From NCBI RefSeq assembly GCF_019145235.1, contig NZ_JAHSTV010000001.1, positions 496,001 through 560,000 on the forward strand: DNA of 64,000 nt, in the 5' to 3' direction. This DNA comes from Pseudomonas farris. GTDB taxonomy: Bacteria > Pseudomonadota > Gammaproteobacteria > Pseudomonadales > Pseudomonadaceae. Position 1 is the stretch's first letter. The number at the start of each line of letters is the position of its first letter. Below, in pieces: positions 27,150-36,323 of the stretch. Below the pieces are notes generated by a model. It searched no databases. It saw only the letters and a program-made list of their open reading frames with translations, and had not been told where the DNA came from. The position numbers and the translations under genes are program-made.

Positions 27150-27937
27150 CCGACGTTATCGTGCCATCCCAATCCATTCACCGTGTCAGCCACGAGATCA
27201 AACGCCGTCGTCTGGAAGTACTGCGAGTGGTCGACCTGACCCCGCGTATGCGCAGGATTACCCTGGGTGGCCCAGAGCTGGCTGGCTTCGTCAGCCTCGG
27301 AACGGACGACCACGTCAAACTGCTGTTCCCCCAAAACGCAGCGGAACAAGCGGCATTGGAAACGCTGGTTCTTGGGGCTGGCAAAGACAACGGGCCCATG
27401 CCCGCAATGCGCGACTACACGCCTCGTCGTTACGATCTGGATACCCTGGAATTGGACATCGACTTCGTGCTGCACGGCGATGGCCCTGCCTCGACCTGGG
27501 CCGAGCAGGCCAAACCCGGCCAGTTCCTGCACATCGGCGGGCCTCGGGGCTCGATGATCGTGCCGGACATCTTCGACAGCTACCTGCTGATCGGCGACGA
27601 AACCGCCCTGCCCGCCATCGCCCGCCGCCTTGAAGGCCTGGCCGCCAATCGGCGTGCACTGGTGATCGTGGAAGTGGAAAACGGCGCCGAACAACAACGC
27701 CTGGAAAGCGCAGCACAGGTCAATGTGATCTGGGTATTGCGAGAAGGTGGCAGGAATAACCTGCTGACCACCGTGCAACAGATCGAGGTGCCCGATGGCA
27801 ATCTGTATGCGTGGGTGGCGACTGAGTCCAAAGTATCGCGGCAGATCCGCCGGGTATTGCTCGATGAGCATGGCCTGGACGAGCAGTTTGTGAAGGCTGT
27901 CGGTTACTGGCGACTGGACGACAGTGACGAGGAGTAA
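27146..27937 (+). CDS. siderophore-interacting protein, YqjH/ViuB-like ferric-chelate reductase
   Basis: A 263-residue flavoprotein of the siderophore-interacting family, which uses NAD(P)H and FAD to reduce ferric siderophores in the cytoplasm and free the iron. The FAD-binding pattern RDYTPRRYD, then DFVLHGDGPASTWA and the phosphate-binding KPGQFLHIGGPRGS, are clear, as is the C-terminal WVATESKVSRQIRR found in the NAD-binding part. The start overlaps the stop of the YqjI-like regulator (ATGA), giving the same regulator-reductase pairing as yqjI-yqjH but in a single operon. Control by nickel or iron through the upstream regulator is inference from that pairing. Confidence 0.88.
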   Translation: MTDVIVPSQSIHRVSHEIKRRRLEVLRVVDLTPRMRRITLGGPELAGFVSLGTDDHVKLLFPQNAAEQAALETLVLGAGKDNGPMPAMRDYTPRRYDLDTLELDIDFVLHGDGPASTWAEQAKPGQFLHIGGPRGSMIVPDIFDSYLLIGDETALPAIARRLEGLAANRRALVIVEVENGAEQQRLESAAQVNVIWVLREGGRNNLLTTVQQIEVPDGNLYAWVATESKVSRQIRRVLLDEHGLDEQFVKAVGYWRLDDSDEE

Positions 27938-27950
27938 CCACAAATCGAAA

Positions 27951-28096
27951 TGTGGCGAGGGGGCTTGTCGGAACGCCGCACCGCCCCGTTCGGCTGCGAA
28001 GCAGTCGCAAAATCAGCAAACTCGGTGTGCCGGTTAAAACTCCGTTGCAGGTTTAGCGCCGCTACGCAGCGCAACGGGGCAAGCCCCCTCGCCACA
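27951..28096. repeat. REP-type inverted repeat pair, family A, left arm carrying an insertion
   Basis: Family A pair between convergent genes. The left arm is interrupted by about 20 extra bases (CGGAACGCCGCACCGCC) between GGGGCTTG and CCGTTCGGCTGCG, compared with the copies at 4236 and 42076. The right arm reads CAACGGGGCAAGCCCCCTCG. Confidence 0.75.
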
Positions 28097-28120
28097 AAGC
28101 TCCCTCGCCACAGTCAGTGT

Positions 28121-28777
28121 TCACTTCCGCCCCGTGCGCCACCGATCCAGCCCAACCACCAGCAGCGCAATCAGCACAAACCCCGCCAACAATCCTCCCG
28201 CATTCACAAACACCTGTGGATAACCCAGCTTATCCACATCAATGAATGGATACGGATAAACCGCCAGCAGATGCCCACGCCATAACGCATAGCCGAAGTA
28301 CACCAACGGATAGATCACCCATAGCGCAATGTGCCGCAGCCGCAACGTGCCTTTGGGCACACAGAGCCACCAATAAACCAGAAACAGCAGCGGCATGACG
28401 TCATGCATCAGCTCATCGGCCAGCCATTGCCAGCCTTCGGGATGCCACAAATGGCGTAATAACAGGCTGTACGCCACACCGACCACGGCGATGCTCACCG
28501 CAATTCCACTGCTTACCCACGGCTGCAAAAACCAGCGCCGCGCCGCCGATTCGCGGGACGTCAGTTCACAGGTCAGAACCACCGCCACCAGCGTATTGGT
28601 CAGCACGGTGAAAAAACTGAAAAAACTCATCAGCCCGCCCAGCAGACTGGCCGCAACACTCCAGCGTAAGTAGAGAATCAGGTACAGCTGAATGGTTAAT
28701 CCCGCCCAGCCCAGAATCGCCGCCACGGCAACACAACGACGCCTCGCGGCAGAACCTGGCGCCGAGGGTATGACCAT
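28121..28777 (-). CDS. Pr6Pr-like six-transmembrane membrane protein
   Basis: A 218-residue protein with about six hydrophobic segments, resembling the Pr6Pr/FAR-17a-AIG1-like family of unknown function. Recognisable parts are FFSFFTVLTNTLVAVVL, ELMHDVMPLLFLVYWWL, and WVIYPLVYFGYALWRG followed by YPYPFIDVDKLGYPQVFVN. The ATG at 28777 is chosen: it lies two bases after the stop of the VF530-type gene, while the upstream in-frame region overlaps that gene. The two therefore appear to be co-transcribed. Function is not known. Confidence 0.78.
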   Translation of the reverse strand: MVIPSAPGSAARRRCVAVAAILGWAGLTIQLYLILYLRWSVAASLLGGLMSFFSFFTVLTNTLVAVVLTCELTSRESAARRWFLQPWVSSGIAVSIAVVGVAYSLLLRHLWHPEGWQWLADELMHDVMPLLFLVYWWLCVPKGTLRLRHIALWVIYPLVYFGYALWRGHLLAVYPYPFIDVDKLGYPQVFVNAGGLLAGFVLIALLVVGLDRWRTGRK

Positions 28778-28779
28778 GC

Positions 28780-29010
28780 TCAGACCGGTCGCTTGGTGCG
28801 CATCAACTTCACGTACAGGCGTTCGACCTTCTCCCGCGCCCACGGGGTTTTGCGCAAGAAAGTCAGGCTCGACTTGATGCTCGGGTCACTCTTGAAGCAG
28901 CGGATATCGATGCGCTCGGCCAGCCCCGACCATTCATAGTGTTCAACCAGCGCGTTGAGGATCTGTTCCAGCGTTACGCCGTGCAGCGGGTTGGTGTTCT
29001 GTTCGGTCAT
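28780..29010 (-). CDS. VF530-family (DUF2132) DNA-binding protein
   Basis: A 76-residue protein matching the VF530 family: [33 protein letters not shown], then [23 protein letters not shown]. The family has a SAP-like helical fold with proposed DNA binding; its role is not established. The start at 29010 fits the compact family length; longer in-frame starts add a non-conserved leader. It sits two bases upstream of the Pr6Pr-like gene. Confidence 0.85.
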   Translation of the reverse strand: MTEQNTNPLHGVTLEQILNALVEHYEWSGLAERIDIRCFKSDPSIKSSLTFLRKTPWAREKVERLYVKLMRTKRPV

Positions 29011-29118
29011 GCCGGGCCTTCGAGCGAAGTGGGAATTGGAAGCCGCGCACCTTAGCCGAGGGCTTCGTTGGGGGGAAGCTATCTGTGTGCTCTCTGTTAA
29101 ATGTAGGTGACCTTGAGA

Positions 29119-29143
29119 AGATCGCAGCCTTCGGCAGCTCCTA
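29119..29143. repeat. single arm of a family C repeat
   Basis: AGATCGCAGCCTTCGGCAGC followed by TCCTA is one arm of the repeat that occurs as an inverted pair at 61383-61467. It lies in the 315-base gap ahead of oprB. I see no gene in that gap; its oprB-proximal part is AT-rich and should hold the promoter. Confidence 0.65.
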
Positions 29144-29325
29144 CGCAGCGATGTGTTTCTGCACACTATTACCAAATCCGAAATGATCCATGTCAGTAAA
29201 AGCCCTTTCTCTATGTGTAACAGATCATTATCCTTACGCCCGTCCAGCTGAAACGCTTCTCCCCTGCTTCATCCCTGCTGCGTTCAGTTCACCCCCTTTA
29301 GAAAAAGACCAAGAATTTCTTCTCT

Positions 29326-30708
29326 ATGCCTGATTTTCAAACTCCGCGAGACAGCGCTGTCTTATCCCCTGTGGCCAATCGAAAAGCCCTGAACCTGATC
29401 GGCGGTTTCACCGCGTTGAGCCTCGCCACCTGCACCCAGGCTGCGCCGGCCTTCGATAGCGATTCGCCGTGGATGCTCGGTGACTGGAACGGCACGCGCA
29501 CCGAACTTTCGGAAAAGGGCTACGACTTCAAGGTCGATTACACCGGTGAAATGGGCAGCAACCTGCACGGCGGCTACGACCATGACCGCACCGCTCGCTA
29601 CAGCGACCAGTTCGGCTTTGGTACCCACCTTGACTTGCAGAAGATTCTCGGCTGGGACGACGCTGAATTTCAGCTGACCATCACCGAGCGCAATGGCAAC
29701 AACATCAGCAACGACCGGATCAACGATCCGCGTGTTGGCGGTTTCACCTCGGCTCAGGAAGTCTGGGGCCGCGGCCAGACCTGGCGCCTGACGCAGATGT
29801 GGTATCAGCAGAAATTCTTCGATCAGAAGCTCGACATCAAAGTCGGCCGCTTCGGCGAGGGCGAAGACTTCAACAGCTTCCCCTGCGACTTCCAGAACCT
29901 GGCGTTTTGCGGCTCCCAAGTCGGCAACTGGGTTGGCGACATCTGGTACAACTGGCCGGTCAGCCAGTGGGCGATGCGCGTCAAATATCACCTGACGCCG
30001 CAGCTCTACGCGCAAGTCGGGGCTTACGAGCAAAACCCGTCCAACCTTGATCGCGACAACGGCTTCAAACTCAGCGGCAGCGGCACTCAGGGCGCGATCC
30101 TGCCGGTGGAACTGGTCTGGAGTCCAAAATTCAATAGCCTTCCGGGTGAATACCGTGCCGGTTATTACTACAGCAATGCCAAGGCCACCGATGTCTACAA
30201 GGACAGCAACGGCCAGCCGGCAGCCCTGAGTGGCGAGGCTTATCGCAGCGCATCGAGCAAGCATGGTGTGTGGCTGGGCGTGCAGCAGCAGCTGACCAGC
30301 CGCGCCAGCGACCACTCTCGCGGGTTGAGCATGTTCGCCAACGGTACGATGCACGACAAGAAGACCAACGCCATCGACAACTACGTCCAGGCTGGTGTCG
30401 TCTACAAAGGCTTGTTCGATGCTCGCGCCAGAGACGATATCGGTTTTGCCCTGGCCCGTGTCCACGTCAACCCGGCCTACCGCAAGAACGCCGAAGCGAC
30501 CAATCAGGCCCGCGCCGTCTATGACTACAACGACCCGTCGTTCCTGCCGCCACAAGACACCGAATACAGCGCCGAACTCTATTACGGCGTGCACGTCACG
30601 AACTGGCTGACCGTGCGCCCGAACCTGCAATACATCCGCCACCCCGGTGGCGTGGACAAGGTCGATGACGCGCTGATTGGCGGGATCAAGATCCAGTCGT
30701 CGTTCTGA
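29326..30708 (+). CDS. oprB: OprB-family carbohydrate-selective porin
   Basis: A 460-residue outer-membrane porin of the OprB family, which admits glucose and other sugars in pseudomonads. An export signal lies near residues 20-42 (ending TQAAPA). The mature start SPWMLGDWNGTRTELSEKGYDF and the C-terminal barrel strands ending IGGIKIQSSF are characteristic. The gene precedes gcd, which oxidises the incoming glucose in the periplasm. A REP pair separates the two, so joint transcription is uncertain. The first 20 residues before the hydrophobic core are longer than usual for a signal peptide; a later start is possible, but no better ATG is seen. Confidence 0.9.
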   Translation: MPDFQTPRDSAVLSPVANRKALNLIGGFTALSLATCTQAAPAFDSDSPWMLGDWNGTRTELSEKGYDFKVDYTGEMGSNLHGGYDHDRTARYSDQFGFGTHLDLQKILGWDDAEFQLTITERNGNNISNDRINDPRVGGFTSAQEVWGRGQTWRLTQMWYQQKFFDQKLDIKVGRFGEGEDFNSFPCDFQNLAFCGSQVGNWVGDIWYNWPVSQWAMRVKYHLTPQLYAQVGAYEQNPSNLDRDNGFKLSGSGTQGAILPVELVWSPKFNSLPGEYRAGYYYSNAKATDVYKDSNGQPAALSGEAYRSASSKHGVWLGVQQQLTSRASDHSRGLSMFANGTMHDKKTNAIDNYVQAGVVYKGLFDARARDDIGFALARVHVNPAYRKNAEATNQARAVYDYNDPSFLPPQDTEYSAELYYGVHVTNWLTVRPNLQYIRHPGGVDKVDDALIGGIKIQSSF

Positions 30709-30723
30709 TTAGACGCACAAAAA

Positions 30724-30813
30724 TGTGGGAGCGGGCTTGCTCGCGAAAGCGGTCTTTCAGCCAACCAGGATGTTGAATGTGATGACCTCTTCGCGAGCAA
30801 GCCCGCTCCCACA
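30724..30813. repeat. REP-type inverted repeat pair, family B
   Basis: Left arm TGTGGGAGCGGGCTTGCTCG and its inverted right arm flank about 45 bases, between oprB and gcd. Confidence 0.85.
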
Positions 30814-30862
30814 GGGATTGCGGCTCAAAGACTCAACTGAACACTTTTTAACCTGAACCATG

Positions 30863-30900
30863 CCCGCGCCAGATCGTCATCTACAGTGAACTTGCGCGGG
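30863..30900. other. 7-bp inverted repeat in the gcd leader
   Basis: CCCGCGC (30863) and GCGCGGG (30894) form an inverted repeat, with the right arm ending 30 bases before the gcd ATG. It could be a regulator site or mRNA hairpin; no T-run follows. Confidence 0.35.
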
Positions 30901-30930
30901 ACTACTTAAAACGTCACGGAGAACCACACT

Positions 30931-33339
30931 ATGAGCGCTGATGGTGCTTTCAGTCGAAGCCGTCTGCTGCCGAGCCTGCTCGGTATCGTGCTTCTACTAA
31001 TGGGCCTGGCCTTGCTGGCCGGGGGGATCAAGCTGAGCATGCTCGGCGGCTCGCTGTATTACCTGCTGGCCGGTATCGGCCTGATGCTGACCGGGGGGCT
31101 GCTGCTGGCCGACCGTTATGCGGCGCTGAGCCTGTATGCGGTGGTGCTGTTCGCCAGTACGGTCTGGGCACTGTGGGAAGTCGGCCTGGACTGGTGGCAA
31201 CTGGTGCCACGTCTGGCGCTGCTCTTTGCCCTTGGTATCGTCATGCTGCTGCCATGGTTTCGTCGCCCATTGCGTACCGGCGAATTCAACCCGATCGGCA
31301 CCGGTGTACTGAGCGCTGCCGTGGTCATCGCCGGTATCGCCGCGCTGGCCAGCCTGTTCACCAACCCCGGTGAAATCAAAGGCGAACTGGATCGCGACGC
31401 CGTACCTGGCATGACCAACACCGCCCCGGCCATGCCCGATGGCGACTGGAACTCCTACGGCCGCAGCGCCCATGGCGATCGTTACTCGCCACTGGCGCAG
31501 ATCACGCCGCAGAACGTCAGCAAACTGGTTCCCGCCTGGACCTACCGCACCGGCGACCTGCCTGGCCCGAACGATCCGGGCGAAACCACCGCCGAAAACA
31601 CCCCGCTCAAAGCCAACGGCATGCTCTATGTCTGCACGCCGCACAGCCAGGTGATCGCGCTGGACCCGGACACCGGCAAGGAACTCTGGCGTTTCGATCC
31701 GAAGCTCTCCACGCAGAACGCGGCGAACTTCAAGGGTTGGGCGCACATGACCTGCCGTGGCGTGACCTATCACGATGACGCCGCCTACGCGTCCGAGCAG
31801 AGCCCGACCGGCACGGCTAACGCGCCAGTGACCAGCGTCTGCCCGCGCCGGATCTTCCTGCCGACCGCCGACACCCGTCTGATCGCCCTGAACGCCGACA
31901 CCGGCAAAATGTGCGAAGACTTCGGCAACGGTGGCCAGGTTGACCTGACAACCAACATCGGTGAATTCACCGCCGGCGGTTATTACTCGACTTCGCCACC
32001 GGCGGTCACCAAAGACCTGGTGGTGATTGGCGGCCACGTGACCGACAACGTTTCGATCGACGAGCCAAGCGGTGTGATCCGCGCGTTCGACGTGCACACC
32101 GGCAAACTGGTGTGGAACTGGGACAGCGGCAACCCGGACGACACCACGCCGATTGCCGAAGGCAAGGTCTACACCCGCAACTCGCCGAACATGTGGTCCA
32201 TCTTCAGCGTCGACGAAAAACTCGGCATGATCTACCTGCCGATGGGCAACCAGACCCCGGATCAGTTCGGTGGCGCGCGCACCCCTGAATCGGAACTGCA
32301 CGCCGCCGGCCTGACCGCTCTGGACATCGCCACCGGCAAAGTGCGCTGGCACTTCCAGTTCACTCACCATGACCTGTGGGACATGGACGTCGGTGGCCAG
32401 CCAACCCTGATGGACCTGAAAACCGCAGACGGTGTGAAACCGGCGGTGCTGGCGTCCACCAAGCAAGGCAGCATTTACGTGCTGGACCGCAGCAATGGTC
32501 AGCCGATCGTGCCGATCAAGGAAATCCCGGTGCCGCAAGGCGCGGTGGAAGGCGACCACACTTCGCCGACCCAACCGATGTCCGACCTGAACTTCGTGCC
32601 GCCGACCCTCAAGGAACGCGACATGTGGGGCGTGACCCCGTTCGATCAGATGCTGTGCCGGATCGACTTCAAATCCCTGCGTTACGACGGCATGTTCACC
32701 CCGCCATCGCTGCAAGGCTCGCTCGTTTATCCCGGTAACTTCGGCGTGTTCGACTGGGGCGGAATTTCGGTTGACCCAGTTCGTCAGATTGCTTTCGTGA
32801 ACCCGAGCTACATGGCGTTCAAATCGAAACTGATCCCGGCCGCCGAAATCGCCAAACAAGGCCCTCGTGTCAGCGAAACCGAAGGCGTGCAGCCCAACAA
32901 AGGCGCGCCTTACGGCGTGATCCTCGAAGCCCTGCTGTCGCCAATGGGCCTGCCGTGCCAGGCACCGGCCTGGGGTTACGTGGCCGCGGTCGATTTGACC
33001 ACCAACAAAACCATCTGGATGCACAAGAACGGCACCGTGCGCGACAGTTCGCCGGTTCCAATCCCTCTGAGCATGGGCGTACCGAGCCTGGGCGGGGCCT
33101 TCACCACTGCCAGTGGCGTGGCCTTCCTGAGCGGCACCCTCGACCAGTACCTGCGCGCCTACGACGTGAAAAACGGCAAGCAACTGTGGGAAGGCCGCCT
33201 GCCAGCCGGCGCGCAAACCACACCGATGACCTACACCGGCAAAGACGGCAAGCAATACGTACTCGTTGTTGCTGGCGGTCACGGATCGCTGGGCACCAAG
33301 CAAGGTGACTATGTGATTGCGTACAAACTGTCGGAATAA
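30931..33339 (+). CDS. gcd: membrane-bound PQQ-dependent glucose dehydrogenase
   Basis: An 802-residue quinoprotein that oxidises glucose to gluconolactone in the periplasm and passes electrons to ubiquinone. Five membrane segments occupy the first 150 residues, followed by an eight-bladed PQQ domain. Typical motifs are DWNSYGRSAHGDRYSPL, AHMTCRGVTYH, FTHHDLWDMDVGGQPTL and the closing TGKDGKQYVLVVAGGHGS. It is close to the usual length of about 800. With OprB it forms the entry to the direct oxidative glucose pathway, also a source of gluconic acid in this group. GGAG precedes the ATG at good spacing, and a terminator follows the stop. Confidence 0.96.
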   Translation: MSADGAFSRSRLLPSLLGIVLLLMGLALLAGGIKLSMLGGSLYYLLAGIGLMLTGGLLLADRYAALSLYAVVLFASTVWALWEVGLDWWQLVPRLALLFALGIVMLLPWFRRPLRTGEFNPIGTGVLSAAVVIAGIAALASLFTNPGEIKGELDRDAVPGMTNTAPAMPDGDWNSYGRSAHGDRYSPLAQITPQNVSKLVPAWTYRTGDLPGPNDPGETTAENTPLKANGMLYVCTPHSQVIALDPDTGKELWRFDPKLSTQNAANFKGWAHMTCRGVTYHDDAAYASEQSPTGTANAPVTSVCPRRIFLPTADTRLIALNADTGKMCEDFGNGGQVDLTTNIGEFTAGGYYSTSPPAVTKDLVVIGGHVTDNVSIDEPSGVIRAFDVHTGKLVWNWDSGNPDDTTPIAEGKVYTRNSPNMWSIFSVDEKLGMIYLPMGNQTPDQFGGARTPESELHAAGLTALDIATGKVRWHFQFTHHDLWDMDVGGQPTLMDLKTADGVKPAVLASTKQGSIYVLDRSNGQPIVPIKEIPVPQGAVEGDHTSPTQPMSDLNFVPPTLKERDMWGVTPFDQMLCRIDFKSLRYDGMFTPPSLQGSLVYPGNFGVFDWGGISVDPVRQIAFVNPSYMAFKSKLIPAAEIAKQGPRVSETEGVQPNKGAPYGVILEALLSPMGLPCQAPAWGYVAAVDLTTNKTIWMHKNGTVRDSSPVPIPLSMGVPSLGGAFTTASGVAFLSGTLDQYLRAYDVKNGKQLWEGRLPAGAQTTPMTYTGKDGKQYVLVVAGGHGSLGTKQGDYVIAYKLSE

Positions 33340-33358
33340 GCGGTAGCGGCAGTTAAAG

Positions 33359-33392
33359 CAAAGGCGACTCCTGTGAGGGGGTCGCCTTTTTT
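33359..33392 (+). terminator. Rho-independent terminator of gcd
   Basis: AAAGGCGAC and GTCGCCTTTTTT form a 9-bp stem around a 12-base loop, 20 bases after the gcd stop, with a T-run of six. Confidence 0.88.
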
Positions 33393-33458
33393 GTGGGCGT
33401 GTCCCGTCCTGAATAAGGTTTACACCTGTTTCAGGACTAGACACTGAAACACCGTACC

Positions 33459-33548
33459 TGTGGGAGCGGGCTTGCTCGCGAAAGCGGTGTAACAGTCAAC
33501 ATTGATGTTGGATGTTATGGCCTCTTCGCGAGCAAGCCCGCTCCCACA
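33459..33548. repeat. REP-type inverted repeat pair, family B
   Basis: Two inverted family B palindromes separated by AACAGTCAACATTGATGTTG-type linker sequence, in the gap between the gcd terminator and the Lon paralogue. Confidence 0.85.
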
Positions 33549-33700
33549 ATTGAACTGTGTGCATCTGCGAGGGGTTGGTCCTCTATAAGGCCGCCAAGAC
33601 CTGTCAAACTCCTGAACACACGCGCTGAAATATCTACGGCCATTGAAACCACCCCCCACCTGCCCCATCTAAGACCCATACCCTATTGCGCAGGTGCCCC

Positions 33701-36118
33701 ATGACCGACCAGCAAGAATTCCCCGAAGACACGAGCGAATACGCCGAAACAGACAACGTCGAACACCACTCCACCGGCAAAGGCCTCGCTCTGCCTGGCC
33801 AGAATCTACCGGACAAGGTCTACATCATCCCGATCCACAACCGGCCCTTCTTCCCGGCGCAAGTACTGCCGGTGATCGTCAACGAAGAGCCGTGGGCCGA
33901 AACCCTCGAACTGGTCAGCCAATCCGATCATCACTCCCTGGCCCTCTTCTTCATGGACGCTCCCCAGGAAGACCCGCGCCACTTCGATACCAAAGCCCTG
34001 CCGGAATACGGCACCCTGGTTAAAGTCCACCACGCCAGTCGCGAAAACGGCAAACTGCAATTCGTCGCCCAAGGCCTGACCCGGGTGCGTATCAAAACCT
34101 GGCTCAAACACCATCGCCCGCCGTATCTGGTGGAAGTCGAATACCCGCACCAGCCCACCGAGCCGACCGACGAGGTCAAGGCCTACGGCATGGCGCTGAT
34201 CAATGCGATCAAGGAACTGCTGCCGCTCAACCCCCTGTACAGCGAAGAGCTGAAGAACTACCTCAACCGCTTCAGCCCCAACGACCCGTCGCCGCTAACC
34301 GACTTCGCCGCCGCGCTGACCTCGGCCACGGGCAGCGAGCTGCAAGAAGTGCTCGACTGCGTGCCGATGCTCAAGCGCATGGAAAAAGTCCTGCCGATGC
34401 TGCGCAAGGAAGTTGAAGTCGCGCGTCTGCAGAAAGAAATCTCTGCCGAAGTTAACCGCAAAATCGGCGAGCATCAGCGCGAGTTCTTCCTCAAGGAACA
34501 GCTAAAGGTTATCCAGCAAGAGCTGGGCCTGACCAAGGATGACCGCAGTGCCGACATCGAGCAGTTCGAGCAACGTCTGACAGGCAAGGTATTGCCGCCC
34601 CAGGCGCAGAAACGCATCGAAGAGGAAATGAACAAGCTGTCGATCCTCGAGACCGGCTCACCGGAATACGCGGTGACCCGCAACTACCTCGACTGGGCGA
34701 CCTCAGTGCCGTGGGGCGTGTACGGCGAGGACAAACTCGACCTCAAACACGCGCGCAAGGTGCTGGACAAACACCATGCTGGCCTCGATGACATCAAGGA
34801 CCGCATCCTCGAATTCCTCGCGGTCGGCGCTTATAAAGGCGAGATCAGCGGCTCCATCGTGTTGCTGGTGGGCCCGCCGGGCGTGGGCAAGACCAGTGTC
34901 GGTAAATCCATCGCCGAAACCCTGGGCCGGCCGTTCTATCGCTTCAGCGTCGGCGGCATGCGCGACGAAGCCGAGATCAAGGGCCATCGCCGCACTTACA
35001 TCGGCGCGCAACCGGGCAAACTCGTCCACGCGTTGAAAGACGTCGAAGTGATGAACCCGGTGATCATGCTCGACGAGATCGACAAGATGGGCCAGAGCTA
35101 CCAGGGCGACCCTGCCTCGGCGCTGCTGGAAACCCTCGACCCGGAACAGAACGTCGAATTCCTCGACCATTACCTGGATTTGCGTCTGGACCTGTCGAAA
35201 GTGCTGTTCGTCTGCACCGCCAACACCCTGGATTCAATACCCGGCCCGTTACTGGACCGGATGGAAGTGATTCGCCTGTCGGGCTACATCACCGAAGAGA
35301 AAGTCGCCATCGCCAAACGTCACTTGTGGCCGAAGCAGCTTGAGAAAGCCGGCGTGTCCAAGGGCAGCCTGAGCATCAGCGACAACGCATTGAAAGCCTT
35401 GATCGACGGCTACGCCCGTGAAGCCGGGGTGCGGCAGCTGGAAAAAAACCTCGGCAAACTGGTGCGCAAAGCAGTAATGAAGCTGATCGACGAGCCGAAA
35501 GCGGTGATCAAGCTCGGCCCGAAAGACCTGGAAGCCTCACTCGGCCGACCGGTATTCCGCAATGAGCAAGTATTGTCCGGCATCGGTGTGATCACCGGGC
35601 TGGCCTGGACCAGCATGGGCGGCGCGACCCTGCCGATCGAAGCAACCCGTATTCACACCCTCAACCGTGGCTTCAAACTCACCGGGCAATTGGGGGAAGT
35701 GATGAAGGAGTCGGCAGAAATTGCCTACAGCTACGTCAGCTCCAATCTGAAGCAATTTGGCGGCGATCCGACGTTCTTCGACGAAGCCTTCGTCCACCTC
35801 CACGTACCGGAAGGCGCCACGCCGAAAGACGGCCCGAGCGCCGGCGTGACCATGGCCAGCGCCTTGCTGTCTCTGGCCCGCAACCAGTCGCCGAAAAAAG
35901 GCGTGGCCATGACCGGTGAACTGACGCTGACCGGCCATGTACTGCCGATTGGTGGCGTGCGCGAGAAGGTGATTGCAGCGCGGCGGCAGAAGATTTTCGA
36001 GTTGATTCTGCCGGAACCAAACCGTGGAAGCTTTGAAGAGTTGCCGGATTATCTGAAGGAAGGGATTACCGTGCACTTTGCCAAGCGCTTTGCGGATGTG
36101 GCGAAGATTCTCTTCTGA
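33701..36118 (+). CDS. lon: Lon-family ATP-dependent protease (AsrA-type second Lon)
   Basis: An 805-residue AAA+ serine protease of the Lon family. The N-terminal substrate-binding domain is followed by a coiled region, Walker A GPPGVGKT at 391-398, Walker B MLDEIDKM, and a protease domain with catalytic Ser713 (DGPSAGV) and Lys756 (GGVREKV), 43 residues apart as in E. coli Lon. The neighbours are not clpX or hupB, as for the main Lon; instead a chagasin-type inhibitor and a YhhN gene follow, the arrangement around asrA (PA0779) in P. aeruginosa, a second Lon linked to aminoglycoside stress. I therefore take it to be that paralogue. ATG at 33701 has GCAGGTG upstream. Confidence 0.92.
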   Translation: MTDQQEFPEDTSEYAETDNVEHHSTGKGLALPGQNLPDKVYIIPIHNRPFFPAQVLPVIVNEEPWAETLELVSQSDHHSLALFFMDAPQEDPRHFDTKALPEYGTLVKVHHASRENGKLQFVAQGLTRVRIKTWLKHHRPPYLVEVEYPHQPTEPTDEVKAYGMALINAIKELLPLNPLYSEELKNYLNRFSPNDPSPLTDFAAALTSATGSELQEVLDCVPMLKRMEKVLPMLRKEVEVARLQKEISAEVNRKIGEHQREFFLKEQLKVIQQELGLTKDDRSADIEQFEQRLTGKVLPPQAQKRIEEEMNKLSILETGSPEYAVTRNYLDWATSVPWGVYGEDKLDLKHARKVLDKHHAGLDDIKDRILEFLAVGAYKGEISGSIVLLVGPPGVGKTSVGKSIAETLGRPFYRFSVGGMRDEAEIKGHRRTYIGAQPGKLVHALKDVEVMNPVIMLDEIDKMGQSYQGDPASALLETLDPEQNVEFLDHYLDLRLDLSKVLFVCTANTLDSIPGPLLDRMEVIRLSGYITEEKVAIAKRHLWPKQLEKAGVSKGSLSISDNALKALIDGYAREAGVRQLEKNLGKLVRKAVMKLIDEPKAVIKLGPKDLEASLGRPVFRNEQVLSGIGVITGLAWTSMGGATLPIEATRIHTLNRGFKLTGQLGEVMKESAEIAYSYVSSNLKQFGGDPTFFDEAFVHLHVPEGATPKDGPSAGVTMASALLSLARNQSPKKGVAMTGELTLTGHVLPIGGVREKVIAARRQKIFELILPEPNRGSFEELPDYLKEGITVHFAKRFADVAKILF

Positions 36119-36145
36119 TAATGATGTAGTGCTCATGCGGCCGCT

Positions 36146-36209
36146 TTCGCGAGCAAGCCCCCTCCCACAAGGATTGCGATGAACCTGTGGGAACGGGCTT
36201 GCTCGCGAA
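36146..36209. repeat. REP-type inverted repeat pair, family B, reversed order
   Basis: Here the arm reading TTCGCGAGCAAGCCCCCTCC comes first and the GTGGGAACGGGCTTGCTCGC arm second, the opposite order to most pairs in the window, with a shorter linker. Confidence 0.8.
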
Positions 36210-36323
36210 GGCGTCGGTACTAACGCCTCCAAACCTTCGCCTGCCCCCCGGTTCGACCGTCACACTTTGTCTCATCTTCAGTTATGCTCGCCGTTCGTCG
36301 TGAATGCCGGAGCTGCTGATCTT

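Noticed and set aside
30997..33444. Minus-strand open frame of 815 codons opposite gcd
   Set aside because: gcd is unmistakable on the plus strand; the antisense reading has shadow composition and no domain pattern.
33701..36118. Calling this the main housekeeping Lon
   Set aside because: The clpX/hupB neighbours are missing and the downstream inhibitor and YhhN genes match the second Lon (AsrA) locus.
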